Source: Pseudocolwellia agarivorans (lineage in GTDB: Bacteria > Pseudomonadota > Gammaproteobacteria > Enterobacterales > Alteromonadaceae). Taken from it: a stretch of 64,000 nt of DNA. Location: contig NZ_MUZU01000002.1 in the NCBI RefSeq assembly GCF_002000085.1, positions 186,001-250,000 of the forward strand. The letters are read 5' to 3'. Under the pieces are notes generated by a model. That model had not been told where the DNA came from. It made no database searches and saw only the letters and a program-made list of their open reading frames with translations. A program made the translations under genes and the position numbers. Below, piece by piece: positions 43,565 to 56,199 of this stretch (its first letter is position 1; each line of letters starts with the position of its first letter).

Positions 43565-44605
43565 CTATGACTCTTTCAAATGATAAACAGAGTTTCTTTC
43601 AATAAGCTCTGGCATAAATAAATGCGTTTTATTCTCTACATTTTCTTTATCTTTTGTTAAATCAATAGATAGCTGAGCTGCATATTTTGCCATTTGTACT
43701 ACAGGGTAATTAATTGTAGTTAATTGAGGACGAACGATCATTGAAACATAAACGTTATCAAAACCAATAATAGATACATCTTCTGGTACTCTTATACCGT
43801 TATCAAGTAATAGGTTCATTGCACCAACTGCCATATGATCGTTATAAGCAATAATCGCAGTAAATTTCTGACCACTTTCGAGTAAACGTTTAGCCGTAGA
43901 TTCACCTTCAAGGTTACCTCCATTTTGCCCCTGTTTAATTACTTGTTTAAGGTCAGAAACAAAAATAAGCTCATCTTTAACGGTATGTCCGGCCATCTCC
44001 ATTGCCATTTTAAACCCTCGAATACGATCATGAGGATCTTGGTTGTTATAATAACTGGTTAACACGGCAATATCTTTATGATTATTATTCAGCAGATATT
44101 CGGTTGAAATTCGTCCACCAACAGTATTATCTAACCATACACAACGTCCGGCTATGCTTGGAATAAAACGGTTAATGAGTACTAACCCAGGTAATTCCTC
44201 ACATAATTTGATTAAGGTTTCGTTACTAGAGTATTTGCTATGAATAATGATGTTTTCACAGCCATTTTCTCTAAGAGAAGCTATTGCTTCAATTTCACCT
44301 TCTTCATCATGTAGTGAATTCCCCATCATAACTTTGTACTGCATTTGACGAGCAACTTCTTCTATACCTTGCGCAATACCACCAAAAAAAGGGTCTGACA
44401 AATTTGGAGTTACAATACCCATAGTATCTGAACGCTTACTCACTAACGCTCGAGCATTAGTATTAGGCCGATAACCAAGTTGCTTAATTATCTTTTGTAC
44501 TTTAGCTCGACACTTATCACCTACTTGCCCTTTATCTCGAACAACACGTGATACCGTTGCAGTTGATACGTTTGCAGCACGTGCAACATCTTTTATAGTA
44601 ACCAC
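43565..44605 (-). CDS. LacI-family repressor of the GalR type
   Basis: 346 residues starting at a GTG (44605) after AAGGTG. The N-terminal helix-turn-helix reads TIKDVARAANVSTATVSRVVRD, and the effector domain follows E. coli GalR closely: GYRPNTNARALVSKRSDTMGIV, SDPFFGGIAQGIEEVA, LPGLVLINRFIPSIAGRCVWLD, FTAIIAYNDHMAVGAMNLL and IIGFDNVYVSMIVRPQLTTINYP. E. coli GalR senses galactose. Candidate operators (GGTAAACGTTTACC-like) lie about 230 bp upstream of this gene and in four other places in the galactan locus, so it probably controls the locus and itself. The inducer is likely galactose or a derived galactoside. Confidence 0.88.
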   Translation of the reverse strand: MVTIKDVARAANVSTATVSRVVRDKGQVGDKCRAKVQKIIKQLGYRPNTNARALVSKRSDTMGIVTPNLSDPFFGGIAQGIEEVARQMQYKVMMGNSLHDEEGEIEAIASLRENGCENIIIHSKYSSNETLIKLCEELPGLVLINRFIPSIAGRCVWLDNTVGGRISTEYLLNNNHKDIAVLTSYYNNQDPHDRIRGFKMAMEMAGHTVKDELIFVSDLKQVIKQGQNGGNLEGESTAKRLLESGQKFTAIIAYNDHMAVGAMNLLLDNGIRVPEDVSIIGFDNVYVSMIVRPQLTTINYPVVQMAKYAAQLSIDLTKDKENVENKTHLFMPELIERNSVYHLKES

Positions 44606-44833
44606 TTATTTAACACCTTTATATATTGTACTTTAAATAAACCAAGCAACTTATCTTATGACTTTAATATTTATACTAATATTATAAATAGAGTTAGTTG
44701 TTATAAAAAAACAACCTTTCTTACCCAAACAATGCAATATAACACCTAAAACAAGATACCTAACAATCTTGTTCATATAAATAACTGTTTGAATAGCTTA
44801 GCAATATAAGAAAAAAATAATAATTACGTTATT

Positions 44834-44847
44834 GTAACACGTTTACC
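44834..44847. promoter_or_regulatory. Candidate GalR-type operator, GalR-like gene promoter
   Basis: GTAACACGTTTACC has the full CGTTTACC right half of the locus consensus and an imperfect left half. A second, weaker site (TAAAATCGTTTGTA, 44857-44870) follows 23 bp on. Suggests autoregulation. Confidence 0.5.
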
Positions 44848-44975
44848 TGATCTAACTAAAATCGTTTGTAATAATGACCTTCAAAACCTATATGCTTTAT
44901 TAATACGGTAAAGAAAAACACTAGTAAATTATCGAAGGAAAAGACAAGAAAACATTCAACAAAAAAACTACTTAG

Positions 44976-45140
44976 CGATTAAATGATTATAGAAAAAAGG
45001 AAGGAACTTATACGGAATTGGAAACGGTCTTGAATCGTTTTATGATTGAATTCGAAGACCGTTTTAAAGATATTTTAAACGAGGTAATTACACAAAATAC
45101 ATTACAGGGTAATCAAAACTTACCTTTCCCTGAAATTTAA
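44976..45140 (+). pseudogene. Gene remnant
   Basis: Plus-strand frame open from 44976 to the TAA at 45138, without a good start. It reads TELETVLNRFMIEFEDRF and NTLQGNQNLPFPEI. The amino-acid text is gene-like (alternating charged and hydrophobic residues) but no family was recognised. The 10 bp inverted repeat within it (AAACGGTCTT/AAGACCGTTT, 45022-45064) may simply be part of the former gene. Confidence 0.3.
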
Positions 45141-45148
45141 TACTCTAG

Positions 45149-46987
45149 TTAAAAACCAGTGAATTGATTATTATCTTCAATAATTACATTATCGCTGTAT
45201 TGAACATTAAAGAATTCTTTGTCTATTTTTCGTTCTGGATATTCTGATGTTTTATTAATTTTATTGTTTTTAAACGTTAACCCATCCACAGAAAAAAGAT
45301 TTAAAATTAAGCCTTTGTCATAAACATTAAACGTGTTGTTTTCAATCAAAATATTTTTGTTGTAACGCACCTTATCTCTATATTCTTCGGTGATCCCTGC
45401 AGCCACATCAATTACAGCTTTGCCCCACACACCAAAATTTGAATTATCGAAGGTATTATTTCTAATAATGGCATTACTTACACCACCTTGTTCAAACCAA
45501 AAAACTGCATCGCCTTCAAATAAAATAGCAGCACCTGGCGAACGGAAATAATTATCTTCAACAATCGTTTTTCCTCTACAGTTAAGCAGCATTCCTCTCG
45601 CACGATTACGTCGAATAGTATTTCCTTTGATCAACACCTCAGGATAATCTCTAACTTCAGCAACTGAGTCTCCAACCTTGAAACGTTCATCAATAACATT
45701 TTCAAAAGTCACTCGCGTAATTTCTTTACTTAAACGCTCAAAGCTTGCTACTTTATTTAGTCCATATGTCATCATACTTTCTCCATGAACTAATTCTAAC
45801 GTACCACCTGCTTTGATAAATTCATAACCAAATTGATGTGGGTGTTGAAGCCTTATATCCACTGTTTTGTTATCCACAATATAATCTGCCATAGCATAAA
45901 TACCGTGAATATTAGTCGCGTCATCTTTTTGGTTTTCAAATAGGTTATTAATTAACGATATTTTTCCCGTACAATTAACAAAATGAGTCGCATCAGCTGT
46001 TGTACTTATATATCGATCTTTTGAAGGAGTTACGGCACTATTTTGTACAGTAACATTATGACAATTTTCAGCTAAAATCCCCATAGCGCCTGAATGATGA
46101 ATAGTTACATTATCAAATATAACGTCTTGACTTGAAGTAAGAATAAAACCCGCATAATCACGACGATCGGGTGCAAACGTCATAATATTTCCTACTTTAC
46201 CTTGTAATTTAGGGTGTGTAATTCGAACATTTCCTTTACCTTTTATATGTTCAGCTGGTAATGCATTCCCAACCCATATATCAGGTGCCATATACTCAGT
46301 TTCACGACGCTCGGCGTTATATTCTAACAAGCTTTGATAACCGTATTTTTTTTCAACATCTTTACGACGCTCTAAGCGCTCAAATACAGGGTAGCCAGGA
46401 GGTAATTCACGTATTCCAATAAAGCTTAAAATACCCGCTGGTGTAATTTCATATGGAAATTGCTCACTAAAATGTAAATCCATATAACCTTTACCAACCG
46501 CTAATATTTTACCTTCTTGATGAAAAGGTCGTTCATAATCAATAGAGAAGTTTTTAAAGGAAACATTTTTTGAGTTTTGAACAACAAAGGGATTCATAAA
46601 TCCATGAAAAATAAATTCTGAACCTTGACCATCAATTTCAAGCCCTTTTAATTCATTTAATGGAAAAGCGACGCGTTTTAATCCTTCATCATTATTACTA
46701 ACAAACAAGTATTGCTCTTTAGCTCTTGTAGGGTAGAAATCATATCGTCCTTTCGGAAATACAATTTTAACTGCACCTGTTTTTTTTGCTTGTTCAATAA
46801 GCCTAATTATTTTTAATGTACTATCTGATTTATCATCTTTAGTAATACCGTACTCTTCGACATTAATAACTTTGTCGCCCAAAGAAGAGAGTGCAAAAGC
46901 ATTTAAACTACACAAGATTGCGGAAAAAAACACGCAATTAGCAAGCTTAACAGGAATAATTTTTTTTAATTTTTTAACCAATTTCAT
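45149..46987 (-). CDS. GH110 alpha-1,3-galactosidase
   Basis: Removes terminal alpha-1,3-linked galactose. Start placed at 46987 (MKLVKKLKKII), giving a signal peptide that ends near FALSS; a TTG in frame 15 bases upstream is unlikely. The 612-residue protein is a right-handed beta-helix: IVFPKGRYDFYP, LKGLEIDGQGSEFIFHGF, VSFKNFSIDYERPFHQEG, and repeated helix coils such as VTVQNSAV, VLIKGNTIRRNRARG and ILIENNTFNV. The opening resembles bacterial GH110 blood-group-B and lambda-carrageenan galactosidases. DATHFVNCTG and KDDATNIHG carry candidate catalytic acids. It is the last gene of an operon with the TonB receptor and a lipoprotein. The context indicates red-algal galactan. Confidence 0.82.
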   Translation of the reverse strand: MKLVKKLKKIIPVKLANCVFFSAILCSLNAFALSSLGDKVINVEEYGITKDDKSDSTLKIIRLIEQAKKTGAVKIVFPKGRYDFYPTRAKEQYLFVSNNDEGLKRVAFPLNELKGLEIDGQGSEFIFHGFMNPFVVQNSKNVSFKNFSIDYERPFHQEGKILAVGKGYMDLHFSEQFPYEITPAGILSFIGIRELPPGYPVFERLERRKDVEKKYGYQSLLEYNAERRETEYMAPDIWVGNALPAEHIKGKGNVRITHPKLQGKVGNIMTFAPDRRDYAGFILTSSQDVIFDNVTIHHSGAMGILAENCHNVTVQNSAVTPSKDRYISTTADATHFVNCTGKISLINNLFENQKDDATNIHGIYAMADYIVDNKTVDIRLQHPHQFGYEFIKAGGTLELVHGESMMTYGLNKVASFERLSKEITRVTFENVIDERFKVGDSVAEVRDYPEVLIKGNTIRRNRARGMLLNCRGKTIVEDNYFRSPGAAILFEGDAVFWFEQGGVSNAIIRNNTFDNSNFGVWGKAVIDVAAGITEEYRDKVRYNKNILIENNTFNVYDKGLILNLFSVDGLTFKNNKINKTSEYPERKIDKEFFNVQYSDNVIIEDNNQFTGF

Positions 46988-47085
46988 AAAACATCTATCC
47001 AAAGAAATTTTTTAATATTCTTTAATATAAAAAGCTAGTTATTTAGCTAGCTTTTTATATACCTAATTGTAATGACAAGATAAAA

Positions 47086-48591
47086 CTAAGGTGCCGAAAC
47101 TTCGTATATAGCTAAGTTATCTATCAACACTTCTGATGTTGTTGATATTGCTGGAAATCCCCACTGTAACCAAATAACTTCGGTTGAATCCCATGGTTTA
47201 TCTTGAATAGGATCAAATTCAATATATTGCCATTCACTACTTACAGCTACATCACCCAACAAATTTACAACATCAGAGTGCCATGAGCCAATCCAGCCTC
47301 TAGAAAATAAATTAATTTGTGTCGGATCGGTCCCTAAATTTTTCACCCAGAAGGAGACTTTGTAAAATTTCCCAGCGCCTTTACCTATTTCAGGTATCAT
47401 AGGATTACTGCCAGCCCAATCTATAGCCTTAGTAATACCAACACTTCCGGCTTGAGACTTCATATATAAAGCATTTGAATTCCCAATCCCTTCAGCTGAA
47501 TCCATCTTAGTTATTTTGTTACCACCATCCCATGGCCAAACTTTAACGCCAGCAAAATCAAAATTACTATTACCACCTAAATTACATGCAATATTTTTAA
47601 CAACAGTAATACTAACTTGATCACTTAACCCTTGATCATTAGTCGCTGTTATCAATACCGAATCTGACGATTCTGCATCGACAAAACTAGTAAGAACACC
47701 GTCATTAGTAACTGAAACCTTTGTTTCATCAGAACTAGTCCAAGTAATAGGGTTAGTGAACCCGTTTACTAGTGGTAATTGATTAGCAGTTAATGGAAAA
47801 CTTACACATGCAGGCAAGTCCATTGATGCACCAATGTCATTCCCTTTGATATCAACCAGAACCATACCTATTGGATCAGGGATATCAAATGTTACATTCA
47901 CAGGAACAGTTATAGACACATCTGGATTATCAACTGATGTCGCTGTTAAATCAGTTACCCCTTCTACAAGTCCTGTTACGTTCCCATTTGCATCAACTGT
48001 TGCGTAGGTCGTGTTACTAATATTCCAATTTACCGATTTATCTGTGGCATAAACAGGAGCCAAATTAGCCGAAACAGGTAATTCAAACCCAGGAGGAACT
48101 CTAACTTCATTATGACTTAACGTTATCGATTCTACAGGGTCTTTAATACCATTAATGGTAATTGAAATATCACGAGAAATTTCATTACCTTCAGCATCTA
48201 CAATTGCTCCACCGCCATTTTCAATAATATAACTATATTCAAAAGATAAAGATTCGCCAAAAGCGACTTCTCTTGCGAAAACATCTGTATCAATAGTTAA
48301 CTCTGTTCCCTTAAATAGAACTGCATTTTCAGGAGGTTCTGCAGAGTCAATTTTACGATACACATTTCTCAAAATTATAGTTTCATCTGCACCAACCACA
48401 GCGCCAGATAGCAAGTCTTGTACAACCATCCCTGATTCTTCATTTACAGAAACAACAATAGGACCTTCATACTTTATTGGCTCTGAACCATTTAAACCTG
48501 TTGAAATTCCTTTGTCTGGGCCACCACAAGCCGTTAAAGTTAAACCTAAAACTAATGTAATTGGTAATTTTTTTAGTAAGTCAATATTCAT
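47086..48591 (-). CDS. Surface lipoprotein with Ig-like and carbohydrate-binding domains
   Basis: 501 residues, lipobox LTAC (Cys22), GGAGAAG before the ATG. The N-terminal two thirds hold bacterial Ig-like (BIG2) repeats: ITLSHNEVRVPPGFELPVSANLAPV with VDANGNVTGLVEGVTDLTATS, and a second with ITWTSSDETKVSVTNDGVLTS. The C-terminal domain from about 340 is a jelly-roll (NFDFAGVKVWPWDGGNKI, YKVSFWVKNLGTDPTQINLFSRGW, VLIDNLAIYEV) like carbohydrate-binding modules. It lies between the TonB receptor and GH110 in one operon, the position where Bacteroidota loci have SusD or a surface glycan-binding protein. I infer that it binds the galactan on the cell surface and hands it to the receptor. Confidence 0.65.
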   Translation of the reverse strand: MNIDLLKKLPITLVLGLTLTACGGPDKGISTGLNGSEPIKYEGPIVVSVNEESGMVVQDLLSGAVVGADETIILRNVYRKIDSAEPPENAVLFKGTELTIDTDVFAREVAFGESLSFEYSYIIENGGGAIVDAEGNEISRDISITINGIKDPVESITLSHNEVRVPPGFELPVSANLAPVYATDKSVNWNISNTTYATVDANGNVTGLVEGVTDLTATSVDNPDVSITVPVNVTFDIPDPIGMVLVDIKGNDIGASMDLPACVSFPLTANQLPLVNGFTNPITWTSSDETKVSVTNDGVLTSFVDAESSDSVLITATNDQGLSDQVSITVVKNIACNLGGNSNFDFAGVKVWPWDGGNKITKMDSAEGIGNSNALYMKSQAGSVGITKAIDWAGSNPMIPEIGKGAGKFYKVSFWVKNLGTDPTQINLFSRGWIGSWHSDVVNLLGDVAVSSEWQYIEFDPIQDKPWDSTEVIWLQWGFPAISTTSEVLIDNLAIYEVSAP

Positions 48592-48665
48592 CTTACTTCT
48601 CCAAATTTAATGAAACGGCTGATTAAAAATCAACCATTTAATATTAATCAAAATTAATGTAGTTA

Positions 48666-51600
48666 TTAAAACTTAATACGTGCGCTTATACGGTAATTAC
48701 GACCAGTTTTGTATTGAGAGAAAATTTTACTTTTATCAACACTACTGTCTTTCATCGGGTTCCCTTCATCTAATAAAAGAACCTCACCGTTTTGGCCTAT
48801 ATCTAAGCTTTTAGAGGTTACAAAACTCTTAGAAACTTCATCAGTCAAATTCAGAGCATGAAAACTAAAACTTACGTTTTTACTGTAATCGTAAGTACCA
48901 CTAAAATCGAGACGACTAGAAGAATCCTGCCATCTATTCAAGGTTTTATCTTCAGAAATAAATTGAACACCGTTATATCTATGAGCTAAACGTAATTCAA
49001 CTGAATCAAACTCCCAAAAAACAGTAGTATTAGCACTATGTCTAGGTGTATATGCTTGTGGTACTGGGGTAAAAAATGCTCCTGAGTTCTCTAAAACTTC
49101 AGCTTCATTTTCAGAGTCAGCAAAAGTATAATTTACATTTACACCTAAACCAGAGAAAACTCCTGGTAACGAGGTAAATACATCTGTATAGCCAATTTCA
49201 AAACCTTCAGTCGTCGTTTTTTTACCGTTACGCCAAATACCGACATTTAACTCATGGCAACCAAAATCAAATGCTTGTCGTGTTTGACTTTGTGTAAGTC
49301 TAACGGGCATACAGCCATCTGCTGGTGTTTGTCCATCAGGAGTAATTAGTAATTCATCTACTGTAATAGCTTTTAAATCATAATCTTCTCTTATATCTTT
49401 CCAATAAAAAACATCATTAATTCTTTGTAAAAAATTACTCATGTCTTTTTTAAAGTAAGTAAAAGATAACATCCCAGCTTTATCAAAATACCATTCTATC
49501 GCTAAATCTAAATTTTTAGATTCAAGAGGTTTCAAACTAGCACTACCTGCTGAGCCAAAACCACGATCTCCCCAAATACTTTCATTTATTGAGGCGCCTG
49601 GAGTTAAAGCGTTAAAGTTAGGTCGAGCCATAGTTTTAGACATAGCAAAACGTGCAATAACTTCGTCATTAACTGCGTAATTTAAATTGAAACTTGGTAG
49701 AAAAACATCATTCGTTGAAGAGCCTGAAGTAGCAAAATTACGTTGCCAGTTTTGAGATACAGTAGCTCCCGTATGTTTATTAGAACCAGGAACATCGACT
49801 TTATTCGTTGTGTTATCTGCCCAACGTCTTAAACGCCAAGGTGCACGAGGCGAACTATAATCTTCAAAATCTGGATGTAATTGTAAAGCGTCATTACGTG
49901 CAATGCCTGATACGTTACCATTCGCATCGTACATAACTTGAAGCATATGCTCTGAACTCCCCGGATTAGTTAAAATACCGTTAGCGTCCCAAACCGGTTG
50001 CCAATGTACGGGATCAGTTGCAGTGAAATTATCATCCCATAAGTGAGTTAATCTCTCTTCGTAACATCCACCATTTTTAATAACATCGCTAGATAATTCT
50101 TCTCCTGCTACCAAACCAAAATCACAATCAGGAAGTGATGTGTTGGCTAGTCCTTTACGATAAATAAGATCATAAGGAGTAAGATTATTATTACTGTCGT
50201 TAAACTTAACAGAAGTATAAGAGCTTGCTTCAATATCTGTTTCAACATAACGCACACCAATATTACCCGTTAGGCGTGAATCCATTAGCTCAAAATTCAC
50301 TTTCGCATAAGCTGATTGATTATCTTGCTTGATGTTTTTAGTACCTGCTGGATTTGGTATTAATGCAACATTTTTATTACCTTTAAAAGAAACTTCTAAT
50401 GCTTTTTCAGGGTCAATTAATCCCCAACCGCTACCTAAAGGAAAATCGCCAGAAACAACACCATCCATAAAGTTATTTACAGGAAATGCATCACTACTTA
50501 AAAATTCAGTGATACGAATATCTTTAGGATCTGTACCACTTAATATTTCTCGTCCATTTTCATCAAATACAGGAATACTTGTTCCTGATAATTCTTGTTT
50601 ATCAATGAGTACATCTTTCTCTCTAGATGAATACTTAAAGCCAAACTCCAATTTAGTAATAGGCCCAAACTCTACATCCCAATCAAAATCTAAAAATAAA
50701 GATTTATTGGTATCTTCGTTGGTATTGTTGTACATATTTAAAGAACCTAAATGATGCACAGGTAAATCAAATGGGTTAAATGTAGTATTGGTTAGATAGT
50801 TTGATCGCTCTTCATTTGTGCCTGGAGGTAATGAAGCGATTGATGAACCAAAAACAAAATTACACTTATCAGTGCCCGCAGTACAGTCATAACCAACTGG
50901 TTCAACATTAGCACCATCAATAGTATCAAGGTTACCTGCTAGCGTATTCCATGTCGCTGTAGTTGCATCAATATTTCGAATACTCTCATCAGTCGTTTTT
51001 GAAAAACCAGCAGTAAAATCAATAACAAAATTATCAGTTACTTGTTGATTAATTTTTAAAGTTACAACATTAGTAGTAACTTCCTTACCACCTGTAGCGC
51101 GTTTCATTGATCCCTTCGTTGAGCGAGAAGTATTTTTAAGTAACACGTTATTACTACTATCAACGGTATACCAATCGTATTCAGGATCAGTTAATAAATT
51201 TTCAGTACCACTACTAGAAATATTAGTATTGAAACTTATGCTATGTTTATCTTCAGTAATTTCTTGTTTTGCGTGACTTAGATCTAATTGAATATCCGTT
51301 GAATCAAAAGGTAAAAACTGGATACCTAATGTAGCTGTTGTTCGATCGCGTTTGTTAAGGTTTAAGCTATAACTGTTGAACGTTTTATGAAAAAACTTTG
51401 TATCTTCAGCAAGTAATTCGCCTGTAGCAACGTCAAACGCTCGACCTGCTTTTATATTAGCGGCATTGTTACTATTCCAAGTAGACCATGCTGAATCATT
51501 TCGCACGTTTTGTGTTTCTTGAGCTGCCGTAAAAATGAATCCTAAATTGTCATCTAAAAAGTTATTGGAAAATGAAACACTTGCTTTACCATCGCCTTTT

Positions 51601-52202
51601 TCAGAATAATCGTTATACCTTCCTTGAAGTGTAACGGATCTAATTGGTTCTTTTATTGTTAAAGGTTTTACAGTACGTAATATTACATTAGCACCTAACG
51701 ACCCTTCATCATGATCTGCAGATGGTGTTTTAATTACGTCAATTGACGATAATATATCTGAAGAAAAAGAGCTTAAATCTACACTTTGATCAAAACCTGC
51801 TTCGCCATTACTGCCACTTAACCCACTCGTTAATGCAACACCGTTCAACGATATTTGGTTTAAATGTGAAGCTGCACCACGCACAGAAATACGAGTACCT
51901 TCACCATCTTGTTCTTGAACAGTAACACCTGTTATGCGCGATAGCGCATCACCAATATTTTGATCGGTAGATTTACCAATATCTTCAGCATGGATTGTAT
52001 CCATAACGTTTTCTGAAAATCGTTTTTGATTGATAGATTTTCTTAAACTACCGATAAAGCCTGTTACTTCGATAACTTCAATGCTATCTGTTTTTTCAAT
52101 TTTTTGTTCAATCTCTTTTTTTTCTTCTTGGGCGTACGCCCCCATTGATACTGATGTTAATACTGCAAGTGCTATAGCACTTTTTTTAAAACTTATGGTC
52201 AT
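48666..52202 (-). CDS. TonB-dependent receptor for a galactan oligosaccharide
   Basis: Outer-membrane transporter of 1178 residues. Signal peptide ends near AYAQEE, then a TonB-box-like IEVIEVTG near 42. The plug domain has FSENVMDTIHAEDIGKSTDQNIGDALSRITGVTVQ and RISVRGAASHLNQISLNG, and a long barrel ends YRISARIKF with terminal aromatic Phe. Large receptors of this proteobacterial type import oligosaccharides using TonB-ExbBD. Start supported by GGGGAGATATT. First gene of an operon with a lipoprotein and GH110; upstream are two GalR-type sites. Confidence 0.92.
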   Translation of the reverse strand: MTISFKKSAIALAVLTSVSMGAYAQEEKKEIEQKIEKTDSIEVIEVTGFIGSLRKSINQKRFSENVMDTIHAEDIGKSTDQNIGDALSRITGVTVQEQDGEGTRISVRGAASHLNQISLNGVALTSGLSGSNGEAGFDQSVDLSSFSSDILSSIDVIKTPSADHDEGSLGANVILRTVKPLTIKEPIRSVTLQGRYNDYSEKGDGKASVSFSNNFLDDNLGFIFTAAQETQNVRNDSAWSTWNSNNAANIKAGRAFDVATGELLAEDTKFFHKTFNSYSLNLNKRDRTTATLGIQFLPFDSTDIQLDLSHAKQEITEDKHSISFNTNISSSGTENLLTDPEYDWYTVDSSNNVLLKNTSRSTKGSMKRATGGKEVTTNVVTLKINQQVTDNFVIDFTAGFSKTTDESIRNIDATTATWNTLAGNLDTIDGANVEPVGYDCTAGTDKCNFVFGSSIASLPPGTNEERSNYLTNTTFNPFDLPVHHLGSLNMYNNTNEDTNKSLFLDFDWDVEFGPITKLEFGFKYSSREKDVLIDKQELSGTSIPVFDENGREILSGTDPKDIRITEFLSSDAFPVNNFMDGVVSGDFPLGSGWGLIDPEKALEVSFKGNKNVALIPNPAGTKNIKQDNQSAYAKVNFELMDSRLTGNIGVRYVETDIEASSYTSVKFNDSNNNLTPYDLIYRKGLANTSLPDCDFGLVAGEELSSDVIKNGGCYEERLTHLWDDNFTATDPVHWQPVWDANGILTNPGSSEHMLQVMYDANGNVSGIARNDALQLHPDFEDYSSPRAPWRLRRWADNTTNKVDVPGSNKHTGATVSQNWQRNFATSGSSTNDVFLPSFNLNYAVNDEVIARFAMSKTMARPNFNALTPGASINESIWGDRGFGSAGSASLKPLESKNLDLAIEWYFDKAGMLSFTYFKKDMSNFLQRINDVFYWKDIREDYDLKAITVDELLITPDGQTPADGCMPVRLTQSQTRQAFDFGCHELNVGIWRNGKKTTTEGFEIGYTDVFTSLPGVFSGLGVNVNYTFADSENEAEVLENSGAFFTPVPQAYTPRHSANTTVFWEFDSVELRLAHRYNGVQFISEDKTLNRWQDSSSRLDFSGTYDYSKNVSFSFHALNLTDEVSKSFVTSKSLDIGQNGEVLLLDEGNPMKDSSVDKSKIFSQYKTGRNYRISARIKF

Positions 52203-52261
52203 AATATCTCCCCACGTTTTAGTTGTGTGACAACATAGATGTGAAAATTAATTCTTATTAT

Positions 52262-52275
52262 TGTAATCGTTTACC
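52262..52275. promoter_or_regulatory. Candidate GalR-type operator, proximal to receptor gene
   Basis: TGTAATCGTTTACC fits the GGTAAACGTTTACC-like consensus, 60 bp upstream of the receptor start codon. Confidence 0.6.
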
Positions 52276-52371
52276 AAAACATCAACTTCAACAAAGTCGA
52301 GTAGAGTGGTTTTAAATCACTTTTATATAAGCTATTTTTTTGTATGGTAAATATATAAAAGCCAAACATAA

Positions 52372-52385
52372 GGTACACGTTTACC
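52372..52385. promoter_or_regulatory. Candidate GalR-type operator, distal to receptor gene
   Basis: GGTACACGTTTACC is symmetric at 12 of 14 positions and lies 110 bp from the proximal site (about ten helical turns). Confidence 0.65.
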
Positions 52386-52528
52386 TAAATAAAATAAAGT
52401 TTTTTAACACAAGAAGAGTGAAAATATTTTTAAATACTTATTTAACAAAAACATATAAAAAAATAAAACAAAGAAAACGATTAACCAAAAGAACTAAGAA
52501 CAAGGATCAACTGCGTATTTATTGTATG

Positions 52529-52585
52529 TATACCCGTTACCAATCAAGAGGCTATTTCAGAGCATCTTGAATGATTACGGGTATA
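52529..52585. repeat. TATACCCGT palindromic repeat, copy B
   Basis: 57 bp. TATACCCGTTACCAATC pairs with GATTACGGGTATA; the core AAGAGGCTATTTCAGAGCAT is the same as in copies A and C. Confidence 0.85.
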
Positions 52586-52746
52586 TAAATTACGAAACAC
52601 TTAGTAAGTCATCTGAACTCTGGTCAAACTATTTTTCAGTAATGTTATTTAAGCCTCTATCGCGTTATCTGAATGGATGCCGACAGTTGGTTTTATTGGG
52701 AATAAAACTATGTTTTCACTTACCTCAAATTCAGGTTAAATAGTTA

Positions 52747-56028
<3,282 letters not shown>

Positions 56029-56064
56029 TTATATATTCAAATTTAATTTCACGAAGATTTAGAT

Positions 56065-56106
56065 AAAAAGTGAGAGCGTTCAAATGGGGGATATAAACGC
56101 TCTCAC
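56065..56106 (-). terminator. Rho-independent terminator between the two GH2 genes
   Basis: On the minus strand GTGAGAGCGTT pairs with AACGCTCTCAC (perfect 11 bp, 15 nt loop), followed by TTTTTATC. It lies 45 bp ahead of the LacZ-type gene start, leaving little room for a separate promoter. Small hairpins precede it (GGAC/GTCC at 56108-56119; AAAGGTTA/TAACCTTT at 56140-56165), so attenuation is possible. Confidence 0.75.
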
Positions 56107-56199
56107 AGGACTTTCGTCCGAAAAATAAAGATTACACTTAAAGGTTATTGAAAAGATTAACCTTTATGGAATGTAAGCTTTCTATACCTACTACAGTAC

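Larger units (their letters stand above)
44606..45148. other. Promoter region of the GalR-like gene plus a gene remnant
   Basis: 543 bp between two minus-strand genes. Two candidate GalR-type sites lie at 44834-44847 and 44857-44870. A plus-strand coding remnant covers about 44976-45140. The rest is AT-rich and unremarkable. Confidence 0.5.
52203..52746. other. Promoter region of the TonB receptor operon plus a repeat copy
   Basis: 544 bp lying after the 3' end of the GH2 gene and upstream of the receptor operon. It contains two candidate GalR-type operators (52262-52275, 52372-52385) and repeat copy B (52529-52585). Short open frames seen here lack ribosome-binding sites and are not considered genes. 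Confidence 0.55.

Noticed and set aside
45022-45064. Inverted repeat AAACGGTCTT/AAGACCGTTT as a terminator for the GH110 gene
   Set aside because: There is no T-run in the needed direction, and the stretch lies inside a coding-like remnant, so pairing may be a coding coincidence.
52340-52743. Small plus-strand open frames in the receptor promoter region
   Set aside because: Very Lys-rich, AT-driven translations without ribosome-binding sites, overlapping operator and repeat sequences.
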